The notes: generated by a model not told the origin, from the letters alone. Shown: positions 33,528-48,500, counted from the stretch's first letter. The stretch is 64,000 nt of DNA from Siphonodentalium dalli (GCA_032622095.1 CP136068.1:51950443-52014442), one strand, 5' to 3'. Made by a program: numbers and translations.

Positions 33528-36500
33528 CTGAAATAATAAAATCCATTAATGGGCAGGGTTCATGCTAACAAGGATGGGTCAAATTCAAGGCCATCTTGCT
33601 GCGATATCTAGAGGTTGTCTGGGTCACATAAAACCAAATTCAAGGCTTTTCAAGGCTATGCACCATTTCCTTTGTGTTACAAAACATTAAAAGTGCAACA
33701 TTAGAACTTATATGGAAATTATAGTAAAAGCTGCTCCAATGCATAAAACATGACTAAATTATAACACCGGATACATTGCATGTTTCATAAATTTTACGAT
33801 CTAAGTCAGGCAGTATTACTGTAAACCCTGAAATATTTGTGAGGAATTAAATTACGCCCGGTTGAAGCGTCTGTTCAATGTGTCATGGAAATAAAGGCTT
33901 TTCAAGGCTGCTGCTTGCAATTTACAGGTTTTCCAGGCCTTGGACTTCCCCTCGTCGAATTCAAGGCCATTCCTCAAATCCAGCTGTGATTGGCTAACGT
34001 CTAGTTTATCGCTTTTATTTCTGCATGCAGTTTCTGATTTACGTCAAGTTCCTTGGACTGTTATGTTAGTAATATACATATTTTAGACTATTTCGAACTT
34101 GATCAATAATGAATACACATTTATCATTTTATAACATCAATGCAAAGGACTTTTTTTGCAGAAAGCACTCCCCATAACAACAGAAGGCTCAGTTGGAAGC
34201 TACAGTTACCACGTTTAAATGAAGACATCAGTAAATAATTCATTATACAATGCATAGTATTGCAGTGGGATAGCCTTCCAACAATATTACATTGAAAACA
34301 ACATCTTCGGACGATTTCAAAACAGTGATTGATTTTATCTTCTACCCAAAGAAGTATGAATATGACTGACCATTAGTGCTGTTTATGCATATATGAGTAA
34401 GCACTTGTAATCAATTATATTTCAATCAAAAGTCAGCAGACTTGCTACAGAAATAAAAATTATGATATTCCGTCCCCTGTTGAATTGAAGGCCATTCCTC
34501 AAATCCAAGGCCCGACGAGAACTCTGATTGGCTCATGTCAAGTTTGTCACCTGGAGTATTTATATTCTATTTCTGCATGCAGGTTCTGATTGACATCAAG
34601 TTCACATAATAGTTGTAAACCCACATATTTGCACAGTAGCGTGGGCCCATAAACAGCCTCTCAATACACAATAAACCCTTTCTTTACTAAATGAATTCTC
34701 CCATTCACTTATAAAGTATACATTGGAATGTTCGATAATCATTTGAAGGGATGCTCAGGAAATATAAGCAGATGACAAACAGATAATACAAGTGCAAAGG
34801 ATATTCATTGATGGCAAATGTTTAAATAATAAGTTCAACAAGGGAACTACTTGTCAATGAGTATTTCATAAAGAAAATAACGATTGAGCCATGTTTGGCA
34901 CTCTGACTCAGGTCATATAACTTCTATTCCATCTGCAAAATAGAAACTATAAATACGCGGAATGACACAAATATGTTAATGTGTTTGTTGATATGGCACA
35001 AGTGTCAGGGTGGAAGGATAGAATGAGAGTTCTATCCTTCCACGATGGCACAAGTGGAATATCAATAAACCCATTAACACACATGTTGTTTTGTGTAAAA
35101 CTGTGTTTATTATACACATCACCCATCCTAGAATCCATTAATTAACAAGACAGTCAATGACTGTGGGGTCGCTCACCAGACTGCAAAGACTGATAAGACT
35201 GGGACTCTTGAGACCACAACAGTCAGAACTTTTCATAATCACTTTAAAAGAAGTAGATTTAAACAGGATATGTGGCTAGAGAGACTTAAGTATGTAGATT
35301 GGTGAAAATCCACCATGAAATTACCAACTGTACACTACTGATCACCCCCCTCCTCCAGCTCAACAAGTCCCCTCCCGACCGGGCTCCCGACTCCCAAGTC
35401 TTAGGTTGGAATTTCACAACCGACACCTCAAACTTTCTCAATTGTTGGAAATTTCCAATCTCACAAGCGCCTTTTTCTAAAACCATTTAGACATGTTTGA
35501 AGCCCAATTATCCATGGACCCAAAACACAATACATGTATGTCATATTAATCAGTCAGGTGGTTCCAATGTAGATGTTTTAATGAGTTTGGTATTTCAATG
35601 ATTTTATTAGACACAAAAGTGTTAACTCCCCATAGCCCGCCATTTCTTGACAGGTTGACCTCATTTTAACAAATCTGAATCTCAGTCACTAAAGGATCCT
35701 CCTGATTCCTCCATACTATATGTAAGCTAAATAGTCCAACCTCTCTTGAGAAGACATTTTAAGAATTACTATAGAGACACATAGTTATGTCCCTGGTCCC
35801 ACCCTATTTAACCTGGTGACCCCATCTGAATAAATTTGAATCCCAGACACCAAAGAACCCTTCATACATATCATAAATATCAGTAAAATAGACCTGATGG
35901 TCCTTGTGAAGGAAGCATATTAAGAGGGAAACTGTCCTTCGCTTGGCCCCTATTTGACCAGGTGACCCCATTTAAAAAAATCTGAATTGCAGTCAAGGAA
36001 GAACATTCCATGCTATATAAGCCAACTAGTTCTTGCAAACATATTTTAAGAATTACTATGTAGTGAAATAGTTAAGTCTCTGGCTCTGCCCTTATTTGAC
36101 TTTGTGATCCCATTTTCACAAATCTGTCACCCAAGGTAATTTCATACCAAATATAAGCAAAATAGGCCATTTGATTCTTGCATAGAAGACATATCATGAA
36201 TTACTATGGAGAGAAAGAGCAATATAGCTGACCTTGCACCTACTTGACCTGGTGACCCTGATTGAACAAATCTGAATCACAATCACCAAAGGAATAAGCC
36301 TGCAAATAGCTTGTCTGTTCCTAGATTGTATGTGCCTGGCCTTAAGCAACACAATGTATTATACAATCAAGCCTTGAAATAGTGTGATAGTGTGTCTGTC
36401 ATTTGCAGAGTAAGGTCCCCAGAGGGTGAATATAGTGACGCTATCCCGTACAGCGGGCCAGCATCACTAAATTCACCCTCTGGGGACCTCATTCTGCTAT

Positions 36501-39500
36501 GGCAGACCTAGGATAAGATTAAAGTTCCCCAGTTGAAGTTGGTGATGTTCACCCATTGGGCACCTCAATTATGAATTTTATCTTCTGTAAATTAGGGGAT
36601 ATAGAAACTTCCTAGACAAGGTTTGATGTTACAAAGCCTGGGTACTTTTTCGCCTTTATTTTCCTTCCTTTCTTTTTTGGTATTAATATGTCTTTTGATA
36701 GAATAGCCGGCACTAGCCCATCCACTACTCTGCCGAACAGCTTCATTCTCATACTGTTTCTTCTTTGGTGTAGTGGCTCCATAAGTTGTTCCATTAGCAT
36801 TTCAGTTACGGCCCCTTTTGTTCTTGTGTGGTAGTTGTTTTGGATGAATCGCACCCCTCTTTTGTTGATTCTCTCTATGGCGTTGATATCTTTTTGCTGG
36901 TATTGATCCCAAACTTCCGCTGCATATTCTAGGGTGGATCTTACTGTGGATTCATAGGCCATTTTTTGTCCGCTCTCCTGAGGTTTTGATGGAGGAATTC
37001 AAGGGTGCTGCCTGCTTTTCTTGAACTGTTTGGAGTATTTGGTTATCCAGTTGGTACATGTGCGTTGACGTGGGTTTTATTTGTAAGATGTTACATTTCT
37101 TCGCATTGAACCGCATGCCCCAAACAGCTGCCCATTTTTCTTGTGACTTCAGGTCTTCTTGAAGAGCAATATGGTCTTGTTGGTTCTTTATTTGGCGGTA
37201 GAGGAGACAATCATCAGCGAAGAGTTTGACTTGCGATGTGACTGCTTGTGGTAAGTCATTAATGTGACACAGGAAGAGGAGAGGACCGAGTACAGTACCC
37301 GGTGGTAAGCCGGACTCGACTGCTACGTGTTTTGAGAATTCCCCTTCCACTGCTACTCTCATCTGCCATTTTGTTAGGAAGGTGTCTATCCACTTGAGAG
37401 TTTGATTTGTAACACCATAGCTCTTAAGTTTGTGTAGTAGGCTTTGGTGAGGTACTGTGTCGAATGCCTTTGAAAAATCCAATACTGCTATGTCTGTCTG
37501 GATGTCGTTTTCGTAATTCTCCATCAGTTCATGTGTTACATTGATCAGTTGTGTCACGCAGGAGTGTCCAGAGCGGAATCCATGGTTTCTGTCAGTGAGG
37601 ATGTCGTATTTTTCAAGGTGGTCTCTGATGTGACGGCATTGTATATGCTCAAGGATTTTGCAGGCCACCGAGGTTAGTGATACGGGCATGTAATTTTCTG
37701 GCAGGTGGACGTCGCCCTTTTAAAATATTGGTGTGATGTTAGCCTCGAGCCAGTCAGTTGGTAATTCGCCTGTGTTAAGCGATCGTTGGAATATCGTTGT
37801 GAGTGTTGTTGCGCCTTCCTCGGCACAGATCTTCAAGATTTTGTTTGGGATTCTATCGGGGCCAGGTGCTTTGGATGTTTTTATGTCTGATAGTAGCTTT
37901 ACTACCCCTGGCTTGTCAATTTTCACATTCTCTATGTCCAGTCCCTTTTTCGGTAAGTCTGGTAGTTCGTGACCTGTGTCTTTGGTGAAAACTGACCGGA
38001 ACTGGTTGATGAGCAATTCAGACTTCTCTATACTGTTGGTGGTTAGTGTTGTTCCTTTCTTGAGTGGAGGTATGCCGATGTTGTCTTGTTTTTTCGCTTT
38101 CATGAAATGCCAGAAGGGTTTTGTGGTCTTCTTTTCTTTTCCTTCTTCAATAATTTTGTTGATATAGTCACTCTCCGCTCGTCTGAGTTCTCTTCTACAT
38201 AATCTTTGTTGGTGTCTGTATTTATCCCATGTCTCTGTTTTCTTTGATATCTTGTATAATTTCTCCTTTTTCCTGATTTGTTGTAACAGTTTTTATTCAT
38301 CCATGGTAGCTTTCCTCTCTTTCTTTTTGCCAATGTTGGTACTGTTTTTCACTATTTCTGACACTCCTCCTTTAAATTTCTCCCACATGGTGTTTATGTC
38401 TGCATCTGGTGCTAATGTCGTAATCTCTTCGCCCAATTTGTTCATGTCTGCTGCGACTTCTGTCCAGTTTGCTTTGTTGAAGAGGTAAACCTCCTTCTCT
38501 CCTTTTGATTGGTACTTCGGCGTTGATATGCAGTCTGTAAAAATCATGGCATGGTCAGATATACCTGGGACATTTTTTGATGTTTTAATTAGTGATGGAT
38601 TATTGGTTAGTATTATGTCCAATAAATTGTCTTCTCTGGTTGGTTCCTCATGCATCTGTGTCATTCCATTTCCGATGCAAACATCCAGCAGCGCCTGTTG
38701 GATTTCTTTATCAGGTGCTCTTTCTCGTATTGTCAGTTTCTCCCAAGTGATGTCCGGGCAGTTGAAGTCGCCTCCAATTATGTACTATGTATGTTTTATC
38801 TGCAGTGTACTTCTTCATCGATTCTTTTAGTTGTTTAACTGTTTCCATGCTTCTTTTTGGCATGTAGAGACTGGCGACATACAGATCTCTACCTTTTTGG
38901 ATGGTTATTCTGGGGTTATATGCCTTTTAGCCAAGATTCCGTGCCTAGGATGATGTCAGGCTTTATATATTGCACTGCAACTGCGAGTTCGGCTTTGTTG
39001 CTTGGTAGGCTTCTACCGTTTACAGTCAATATTCTGAGGTTTTCTTTTGGTGTTGTGTGGTATACCTTGCTCTGTGAACTTAGTCCAGATGAGATTAATA
39101 TTATTCACCAAAAGGTGGTTGACCTGTTCATGCCCTCTGGATTTTGGTCCTTAGTTGGAGAATTCAGTTATATTATGTTTCGCCGACGTCGAGTATTGTG
39201 CTCGATGTCTGAGTCAGTGTTTGAGATGTGACATGATGTGAGTGTAGATGTGTTTATTTACTGGCTAGCTTTAGTGAGCATTTGATATATCCCCAATGTG
39301 TTGTTGGATTCTTGTTGTAAGAGTTTAAAAAGATAGGTGATGGGTCCTGGCCTTGTGTAAAGGACTTTTGAGTAGGGGGATATTGGTTTCTATGTGTGGA
39401 GATTTATCATGTTATATGGCAGGATGTGATAGGACACACCTTCGTTTTGGGTTCCTATTATCCTTGTTCGAGTTTGGTTCACCTGTATCTGTGGTGAGCC

Positions 39501-42500
39501 GTAAATCGTTGGATGATTGTGCGGGTGGTGTGATTTGTGTAGTCATATAGTAAGTGGTTGGGGTGAATAGTTACAAGATTAAAGTTTAGCAAGGGAAGCC
39601 TAACTGTCTTAGTATAGCGTTTGTCGAGTTGAGTTCTCGTAAGTAAATTGCTTGTTAACTATGAAAACTTAGGTAATAAGTATTTGGTATACTTCACTAT
39701 GTTTATAGTTTAGTGGGTTTACTGATTCCGCTTGGGTTAAGCTCTTTCTGGTGTTATTTTGCTCACTGTGTGGTAGTGGACTACTAGTTTCTGTAGGGTT
39801 GAAACCAGAGCACAGGCTGTCAATTGTAGAGTCTAACATACTGAGAGGTTGGTAATAGTTGGATGTGTGTATCTCATAGTTGTGGAAAGTGAAGCTACTG
39901 ATGTTTATACTGTCGCACTTGAAGCACTTCCAAGGTAGGCTGGGTCTTTCCTCATGTGCTTTGAATTCCACCGTGTCCATCTCGATGCATGTTTTATGAT
40001 GCCAGTTTTGACAGTCGTCACAGCAGACCCCTTTATCTGTCCATGACACTTCATCTTCACACACCGCACATGGGTATATCGATTTTTTCATCCTCACAGG
40101 TCCAGGTCCAGGATTTTCTTCAATGTCTCCGGCTGTTAGGAGTAGTATTTCCAGATAGTGATTTGTGACATGAAGACATGTCTCCATGGATCTAGCGTGG
40201 TACAGCCCACACCATCCGAACACTTCAAACTGTGGATGGCTACTCTCTCGTTGTTTCAACTATTGCTGTGGTTTTTACCTGGGTTTATCATGGAACAGCC
40301 CATACCACCCCTGGTCTCTTAGCTTTCCGGGTTTAGCATGGTTCAGCCCATGCTACCCCTTGTCTTTTAGCCTCTCCCTCTTTACTGGTGACAATGCTCC
40401 AAATATGGGTATAGCATGGTACAGCCCGTGCCACCCCTGTCTATCCAATTGTAATTATACATTTGCAATCGATCAATGAGGTCGTTGGGCATAGATTGAC
40501 GATTAGACTTAAATTGCTCTCGGTTTCTGTTGTTATTTATGTGGTATGAACACCACTACGAGTTAACTCATAGTAGCAGTCCCCATGCAACCGTGTACTA
40601 CGAGTTATTATGTAGTGGCAGTCAATGTGTTAAATACAATTTTTTTTCTTTTTTTTTTAATATTTTATTAAAAAAAACAATTCCACATTTTTTTTTAAAT
40701 ATTCTTTTATTTTTTAATATATGATTTCTTTTCTTTTCTTTTTTGGTTAAAGAGTTGAATCTGATTTTTTTTTTTGAGTTATGTCCCTGGCCCCACCCAC
40801 ATTTGACTCAGTGACCTCATTTGAACAAATCTGAACCCCAGTCACCCAAGGATCCTTCATACCAAATATGAACCCATTTGGCCTGATGGTATTTGAGAAG
40901 AAGATGTTTAAAATAATTACTATGGAGGGAAAGAGTTATGGCCCTGGTTTCTCAACTAATCAACCTGGTGACCTCATTTGAACAAATCTGAATGTGAGTC
41001 ACCTAGGGAACATCCACACCAAATATGAACCCATTCGGCCTAATAGTTCTGGAAAAGAAGTCGTTCGAAGAATTACTATCAAGGAATAGAGTTGTGGCCC
41101 TGCTTTCTCAACTAATTGACCTGATGACCTCATTTGAACAAATCTGAATGTGATTCACCTAGGGAACATCCACACCAAATATAAACCTGTTCCGTCTTAC
41201 AGTTTTGGCGGAGAAGATGATTCTTGACGATGGACGGACGGTACGACGGACGGACGTACGACGTACGAGGAGTGATGACTATAGCTCCACCGGAGACTTC
41301 GTCTCAGGTGAGCTAAAAACTACAGACTAACAAGGCTTATGCAGGAACATAAAAGGCTTGTTTTGTCATGTATGATCATGCTTTTATTTCATAGTTCCAG
41401 TTTCATGGTTGAGGCGAACACTGTTGACCGTCATGTGATGTCAACGGGGTGGATATGGATTGGTAAATACGATACAGCAAGAACACTGTAATTCTAGGAA
41501 CAAGCATTTAATAATTTGCCATCTCCACCGATCATTCTGCTAATGAGTACAATAGATGATAGATCAGAAGATGAATCGGAGGTTCTTAGGAACATATAGC
41601 ATACACAGATTTATAGCCAATTCCATAATGATTACATCTAAACATTTTTTTTTGGTATTCGTATCTTATTATGATATGAATTGTGACCTGAAAAATAAAA
41701 ATAAAAAACAAAATTACATCTAAACTTTGGTAGTGAAGATGGTTCTTATATACACCCCCCCCCCCCAAATGCATTGGTGTCTTCATAATAATTCAATTGA
41801 AGATGGTTCAGTTAAAGAAGAAACAATCAAATGACAGGTAATAATACACCATTTCATAGTGCTAATTTTGTTTGGCTTAGATGCCCTACAATACCATCAA
41901 AAATACTGTTATATTGTTGTATATAAAACTGATATTTACCTGTATATAACAATTGCCGGCTGGATCATCCAATATAAGGTGATAATCAAACAATTTACCA
42001 GCACACATCTGAAAGATACGATAATTATTACTGGGGAAACTCTGAATATGGTAAAACAGTGTTTCTCCTTTGATGTCTAAAAAATATGAGAGATACACCT
42101 TGACACTTGTTATAATTTAATGACAAGCTTTCAAGGTAATTTTTATCAGTTTGTATTAGCCTGCTTATCCGAAATTATTTGACAAATTGGGTCTCAGGTT
42201 GGATATAGCACACTTAAAGGACCAACTTAATTTTCGAGTCATTGATTATTATTTTTATAGTGCCTTGATATACGGTTTTAATAACAATCTATGCCATAAA
42301 ATATGATTAAAATACTATTATTCATCACCATTTGAAACGCCTGTGTCTCAGAAGATGCCCATAGAGAAATAGAAAACAACTGAAATCATAGAAAGATTTC
42401 CCCCGTTGTGGCTCCCAGAATGCAACAGAATTCAAACTAAAATATGTATATTCAATGGAAGGGGAATAACTCTAGATCTTAAGATATAGAGTTATTCCCC

Positions 42501-45500
42501 TTGCATTGAAAATAATGAAACTTGAGAACAGAACAGAAGTCGGCTTCTTAACAAAAACAACATGCTCTCAGTATATTACATCGAATAAGTTGTTTTGGAG
42601 CTTCATCTTTCAAATGGTATATAATATGGCATATATTTTATATAAAATTATCTGGGGGTTCGAAAATTAAGTGGGCCTTTAAGGCCAAAAAAAAACAGAG
42701 TTTTGGTTCTCGGGCAATTGTTTTCTTCAAATCAACGAGGGAGGGAGGGTTTTATTTTTATTTTTTATTTTTTTCTGCGCATAGTAAGCATGGACAAAGA
42801 TACCTTCCTCTGTCTAGTAATAACCAGAAATGTAGAGGGAACTGTTATGCATATAAACTCATTTAATCTTATATAACGAGAGGCCGATCACGATCGGCAG
42901 ATGTTTAACCCATACCCGGGCGATAGCGATTAGCTATAACTGATAACTTATCAAAGATATGAACACAGGTATCCATATATCAGCACTATCTTGAATTCAA
43001 TAGCTCAAATAATTTGTCTTAAGAAGGGGTTAAAGTATTTGTGGTTGCGAAGGGGGGGGGGGGTGTTCTAAATCTAATAACTCTATCCTTATTCATCCAA
43101 GGACCTCTCTATGTGAAATCCAATGGTTTAGTTATTTCTGAGGATATGTTTATAAGTTGAAGTTACTCATTGGAAACAAAACTACCAGCTGTTCAAATCT
43201 CATTCACTTCTAAAGAGAAATTATAATTAGTTGACAAGCCAGACTGCTTAGAACAACATGTGGGATTCCATCTCATATCCCCCCCCCCCCCATTCTTCCC
43301 AGTTGTTATTTGTTTATCAATCATGTCAAAAATGCATATAGTTTATACAATTCAAAAGTGTCATCTATATAATGTTATACAGCCATTATATGAAGCGGAT
43401 GCTGGCCCCAATGATCCCTAAATCGAAAAGATTACCATAGTTAATTTAAAGGAAAGTAACACTGAATCAAATGGTTTCAAGACATAACAATATTTTACAA
43501 GTAGCTTGCAGACTAAAACACATAACCTTCACTGTTAATCTTTTAAGCACTCTGTGGTCCCCAAAATTCAGTCAACCATGACAATATGAACAGATGGGAA
43601 AATAAGGTTCCTGGCAATATTATCTGCCATATTGATTTTCAAAATAATGCATCACATATAATCTGTAAGCATATTCAATTGGTGTCTTATTGAATGTTCA
43701 TTAACTAATGAACCTGATTCAACAAGAGGGTTCATTTAATATGTTTCTGCATAATACAAACAATAATGAAGATTTATCTGCTTGTAACCTATTGCATATA
43801 AAAATTATATTGGCTATTAGCCATTATTTTAATGTAATATCAAAAGAATGTGTCTGAAGGGTTATATATTTTTCAAAAATCAATTAATCAATTCCACAAT
43901 CCATAGAAGTTAATAGTGTGAAGATAACCCAAGATAAGACATATGAGGAAGAGCCCATGTGCATTATAGCATAAATCTGTTGGAAACTTGGAAAGGGTTA
44001 ATTATTTTCTAAGCATATCAATGGAATATAGAAGACAATTGTGTAGGTCATGGGTCAATTATCAGGCAGCCTGTAATGAAATTTCAAAATTAGATAAACA
44101 AGAGCCTCCTGTCATTTATCAAATTTGACAATTAACCAGCCATCAGTATAATATTGTTTGTTTATCTTGGTATCCATCTAACCACTTGGCCATAGCTAAA
44201 TAGCAGATGTCATTAATCATTTCACCAGCTGTTTACAATCTGCATGGACATACACCAGGGAATGTTATCATTATATTTCTAATAGAGTTGTCCACCATTC
44301 CACCATATACCAGTGTATTTCATGGAACTACATTATAAGTCACTTGAATTATAAAGGGCCATAACTCTGTTAAAATATATCGGATCAAACCCAAATTTGA
44401 ACTTGATCTGTATTTTGGGGTGAGGACCACATGTACCAAATTTGGTGTAGATCAGATGAAAAATGTTTTGAGTCATAGCAGCTTGCGTGAATTATAAGTA
44501 AACATTAAGAGTGAAAGGGTTAATTAAATAATACCAAAAACCATACAGATGAAGACCGTGCTAAGAAAAACCTAGGTAAGAAATATGAGCCAGATCAGAA
44601 GAAATATGTTCAACTTATTACATTGGATAGCATGTGTGTGAAGGGTTAATTATTTTCTAAACTGATCAACTAATCGATACCAAAAACTATACAGGTGAGG
44701 GGTGTGTCATCATAAACCTACATATCAAATATGAAAACAATCAGACAAAAAATACTTTGGTTATAGCATCGGATGCTCATGCCTATGTGCGGATGCAAAG
44801 TGTTAATAATTTCTAAACCGATCAACCGATCGATACCAAAAACTATACAGGTGAGGAGTGTGTCATCATAAACATGCACATAAAATTTGAACAAGATCCG
44901 ATAAAAAATATTCGAGTAAATGAATCGGATAGTAAGTGTCTACGGACAGACGGACAGACGGACAGACGGACGGACGGACAGACAGACGGACGGACGGACG
45001 GACGAACGACGGATGGTTGATCCGGACGTCGGCATTATGTGTACCATACTCTCCCCTGCCTAATAATAGTGATGGCCAAATAATAGTGATGGTGCACATT
45101 TTCGGGTGTTATTAATAATAGTGATGGTGCCAAATAATAGTGATGGCGCACAATGATGGCATTTTACCATATTTCTACTATAAATGAAGCAGAATGTAGG
45201 CCTTAATTAATTTGGCATTGTTGGGCAAGTTCCCATGCATGCAAGTTGTTCTCATTGGCTCCTTTAATAATGACAGTAAGTAATTTGGTAACAGTACCAG
45301 TCTGAGTAAGGTAAAGTACTGTGGTGATTGTAGCCAGGTTGGGTGGAAGCAGGCACGGCTTTCTCAAAATCACAGCGAGGCTGCCAAGGAGGCCTCGCTA
45401 AATAATTTGCGAGGCTGCCTCACCTTTTTTGGGGCTGATTTTTTATAAACTCTAAAGATAGCCTTAAAGACACGGTTGGCCTTGGCGGTGGGTATCCGGT

Positions 45501-48500
45501 GAAAATATCTCCACCCGTCAAAAACCGCCACAAACAGAAAGAACATCAAAATGTAGATAGACTTTGTCCGTATACAAATAAGTAATATCGCATAAACAGT
45601 ATGTTATGGTCATATGTTTGACCATTGTTATGTAAACAAAAGCGTAAAAAGTTACTTTTCTGGTGTTTGTTTATATTATGATGGTAAACATAAAGAGCGT
45701 TCTTTGTTGGTGAATACCTGATATGGAACTAATAAAGAGCGTTTATGCCATTTGTGTGTGATTAGCCAGTAGCATTGTGCTGTCTTCTGTAACACAATCA
45801 GGCTCTTGCTTAGGTAAAATATAGTAGGTCTTTATGATAACATGCTGTTTACGCGATGGTCATGGTATATAGGAACGGAACTGTATGCGTTTTACTGTTT
45901 TTCTGTTTACGGTGTTTGGAACAAATATGAATAATTTCGACAATTAAGGCCGCACGTACCTTTAAATTGGCTATTTTGACTAATTTGCTTTACTTCAATA
46001 CCTTAGTGCTTATTTTGCAGGTTCTGATATTATAAGTTATGCTTAATATATTAAATATAATTCATAAATTGATATTTTTACACTGTTTGACAATAGGTGA
46101 ACTTTGATACTAATAGACTACTAACTAGACTAACTGACCCAGTGTTATTATTAGAAGCTCAACTTTACTATAAAAATAGTTGAACAATGATCAATCCATA
46201 TTATGAGTGAGTAATTAATTCAGTTAGTTAGGTATATAGAATCTCATATAAAAGACAAACACCAGATTGGAAACAAAAACGGAACAATAACGGAACGCGC
46301 GGTTTGAAATGCTGTAATGGAGCTTATAAAACGGACCACATTAATTCAACCAGTTCTATAATGCGAAAAACAAATATAGTGGGGAAACTTCTATTATTAT
46401 TTATGATAAATAAAGTTCGGCATTTTGATCAGTGACAATGAGTAAAAGGTGGAACTTGCGGGAAATTAGTTGGCATATCGGTTGCATCATCCATCAATAT
46501 TTCGCTCGAGATGTAAATTAGAGTTATCTTTCTTATGTCGCACATCGGCTATTTAAAATCCGACATAAAACTTAAATCCGACATAAAACGTAAGTTGTGG
46601 TTAATAATGTGGAACTGTTGCCAAGTCATCGCATTCATAATTAAACTGTGCTTTGAATACACAGACATGTTATTGTATTGCTTTATTGCATAGATTTAAA
46701 TACATGTTCCTGTGTACACACAGAAGCTACTGCGGTGTCGTAACTTTCCATTTATAGCCAAAACCAGTCACGCATGTGTGCACACGACTCACAGCTTCTG
46801 TGTCTTCATGATAGCGCATAATTGGGTCACGATAACAGTATTGTTTGGAGAAGTCGGCCACGTCAAGTTAAATTAGTTCATCAGTTGTCACTCAGATTAG
46901 TTTCACTGATTATTTTATAATATAAGCCTGGTGATGTGATTTTAGCATTAAGTCCCGTTTTGATAGTAGAAGTCGGTTCCGTCCCAACGATAATTAGTTG
47001 TCACTGTGTGATTATAAGCTTTGATGAGTTGTAATTAACTGCGATAATCCGTCTGTTTATACACGGACATCATGATCTAGAGGCCTAAATCCTGTTAGGA
47101 ATGAGATTCTCCCACATTCCTGTCAACTTGTCAAGTGCACTTCTATTTTTTTTAGTGAGCTGCACGTTTTTTCTAACTTTTTGACTGAAAATTCCGCGAC
47201 TTTGCAAGAACTTTAAATAATCGTGATGGCGCCTAATAATCGTGATGCTGTCGTATTTTTCTTTAAATAAATAAACGTGACGTCACGTTTATTTGGCAGG
47301 AGAGAGTACATGGTATGGGTACACATAAATATGACATTTTACTACCAGTGTATGATTGGGATTACCTAACATTATATAATGCCCCTGACATTAACTACTG
47401 TTATTGTTGTCTAAAAACTGATACCTCCCCATTCTATTAAAATATGTGATCCTGAATTTAGTTCTGTGCCTTTCAATTGTATAAAGTTACAATTAGTGTA
47501 AGTTAGTTCACAATGACTAATTGTAAGAAGAGCATGAGGGTCAGCTTATCATTTTCTTAATTGTAGTCATCTACTTCATGTTGTAAGCCTGCAAGTCACT
47601 TTTTAACACATTACATGTTAGAGCTCAATGCACACTATAATTCAACACATATCTGCTACGGACATGTTTATAAAATAAAAAATAAAAATAAAAATAAATA
47701 ATAATTTCAAATTTATTTTTTCGTAAGTTTTTTTGTCATAACATCAGGCATTGCAATAAAAAGGCCTAATGCGGCCCTTTTTATTCAATGCGGCGGGGCC
47801 TGAGAACCAAAAATATTTTTTTTTTGGCCTAAGGTAAATTTTTTGTATATTACTCATAAGCTGCATGTTATTCAGTACTTTACTGAGATTTGTTCATTTT
47901 TATGTATGCTCATACCCTTAGAAGAAGGATTATTTTACCTCATCCAACGCAGTGCAGAACTTCTCCACTTTCTCCCTCATACTCTCCAGAGTCGAATCTC
48001 CACAATGTCTTAGGAATGGATTTTTTTCAAGCTGAAAAAAAATGAAGGAACTAACAATTCGTTTCAATGCTGGTTGGCAAATAATCATGTAGCTGTCACC
48101 AATATCAATTAATTTAACCCTTTCTATAATAAATACTCATCAATGAGTAGTTATCCCTTAGAAAATGTTCAGATAATAAGTTCAATAGTCGTTTGTTGTG
48201 CTTATTATCTGAACATTTCCCTCTAATAAATTGGACTCCTTCTGCACTTTTATAGTCGTCTGCTTATTTTTCCTTTCTCCAGATGAATAGTAGACCATTT
48301 CAATGTACAGTAAAACCTCTCTAAACCGAACACCCTTTGGATCGGCCCTTCTGTTCGGTGTTCGGTTTACAGAAAATCGCAAAACCATCAGAATATATTG
48401 CCGCCGGTAAGAGTTATCGAGACCCGAACACCTCAGTACTGATTAATTAGACTATATTCAATTAAAACTACAAAATAAAACAAAATATAAATTGCAATAG

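Noticed and set aside
37733-39550. Plus-strand open frames across the CR1-like element
   Set aside because: Antisense shadows of the minus-strand endonuclease and reverse transcriptase.
39669-40259. 2A motif as evidence of an integrated RNA virus
   Set aside because: It is followed by a PHD finger and, in order, an AP endonuclease and a non-LTR reverse transcriptase; no viral domain is present.
42452-42509. microRNA precursor
   Set aside because: Size and fold are suggestive, but there is no seed I recognise, no conservation evidence, and foldback MITEs are common here.
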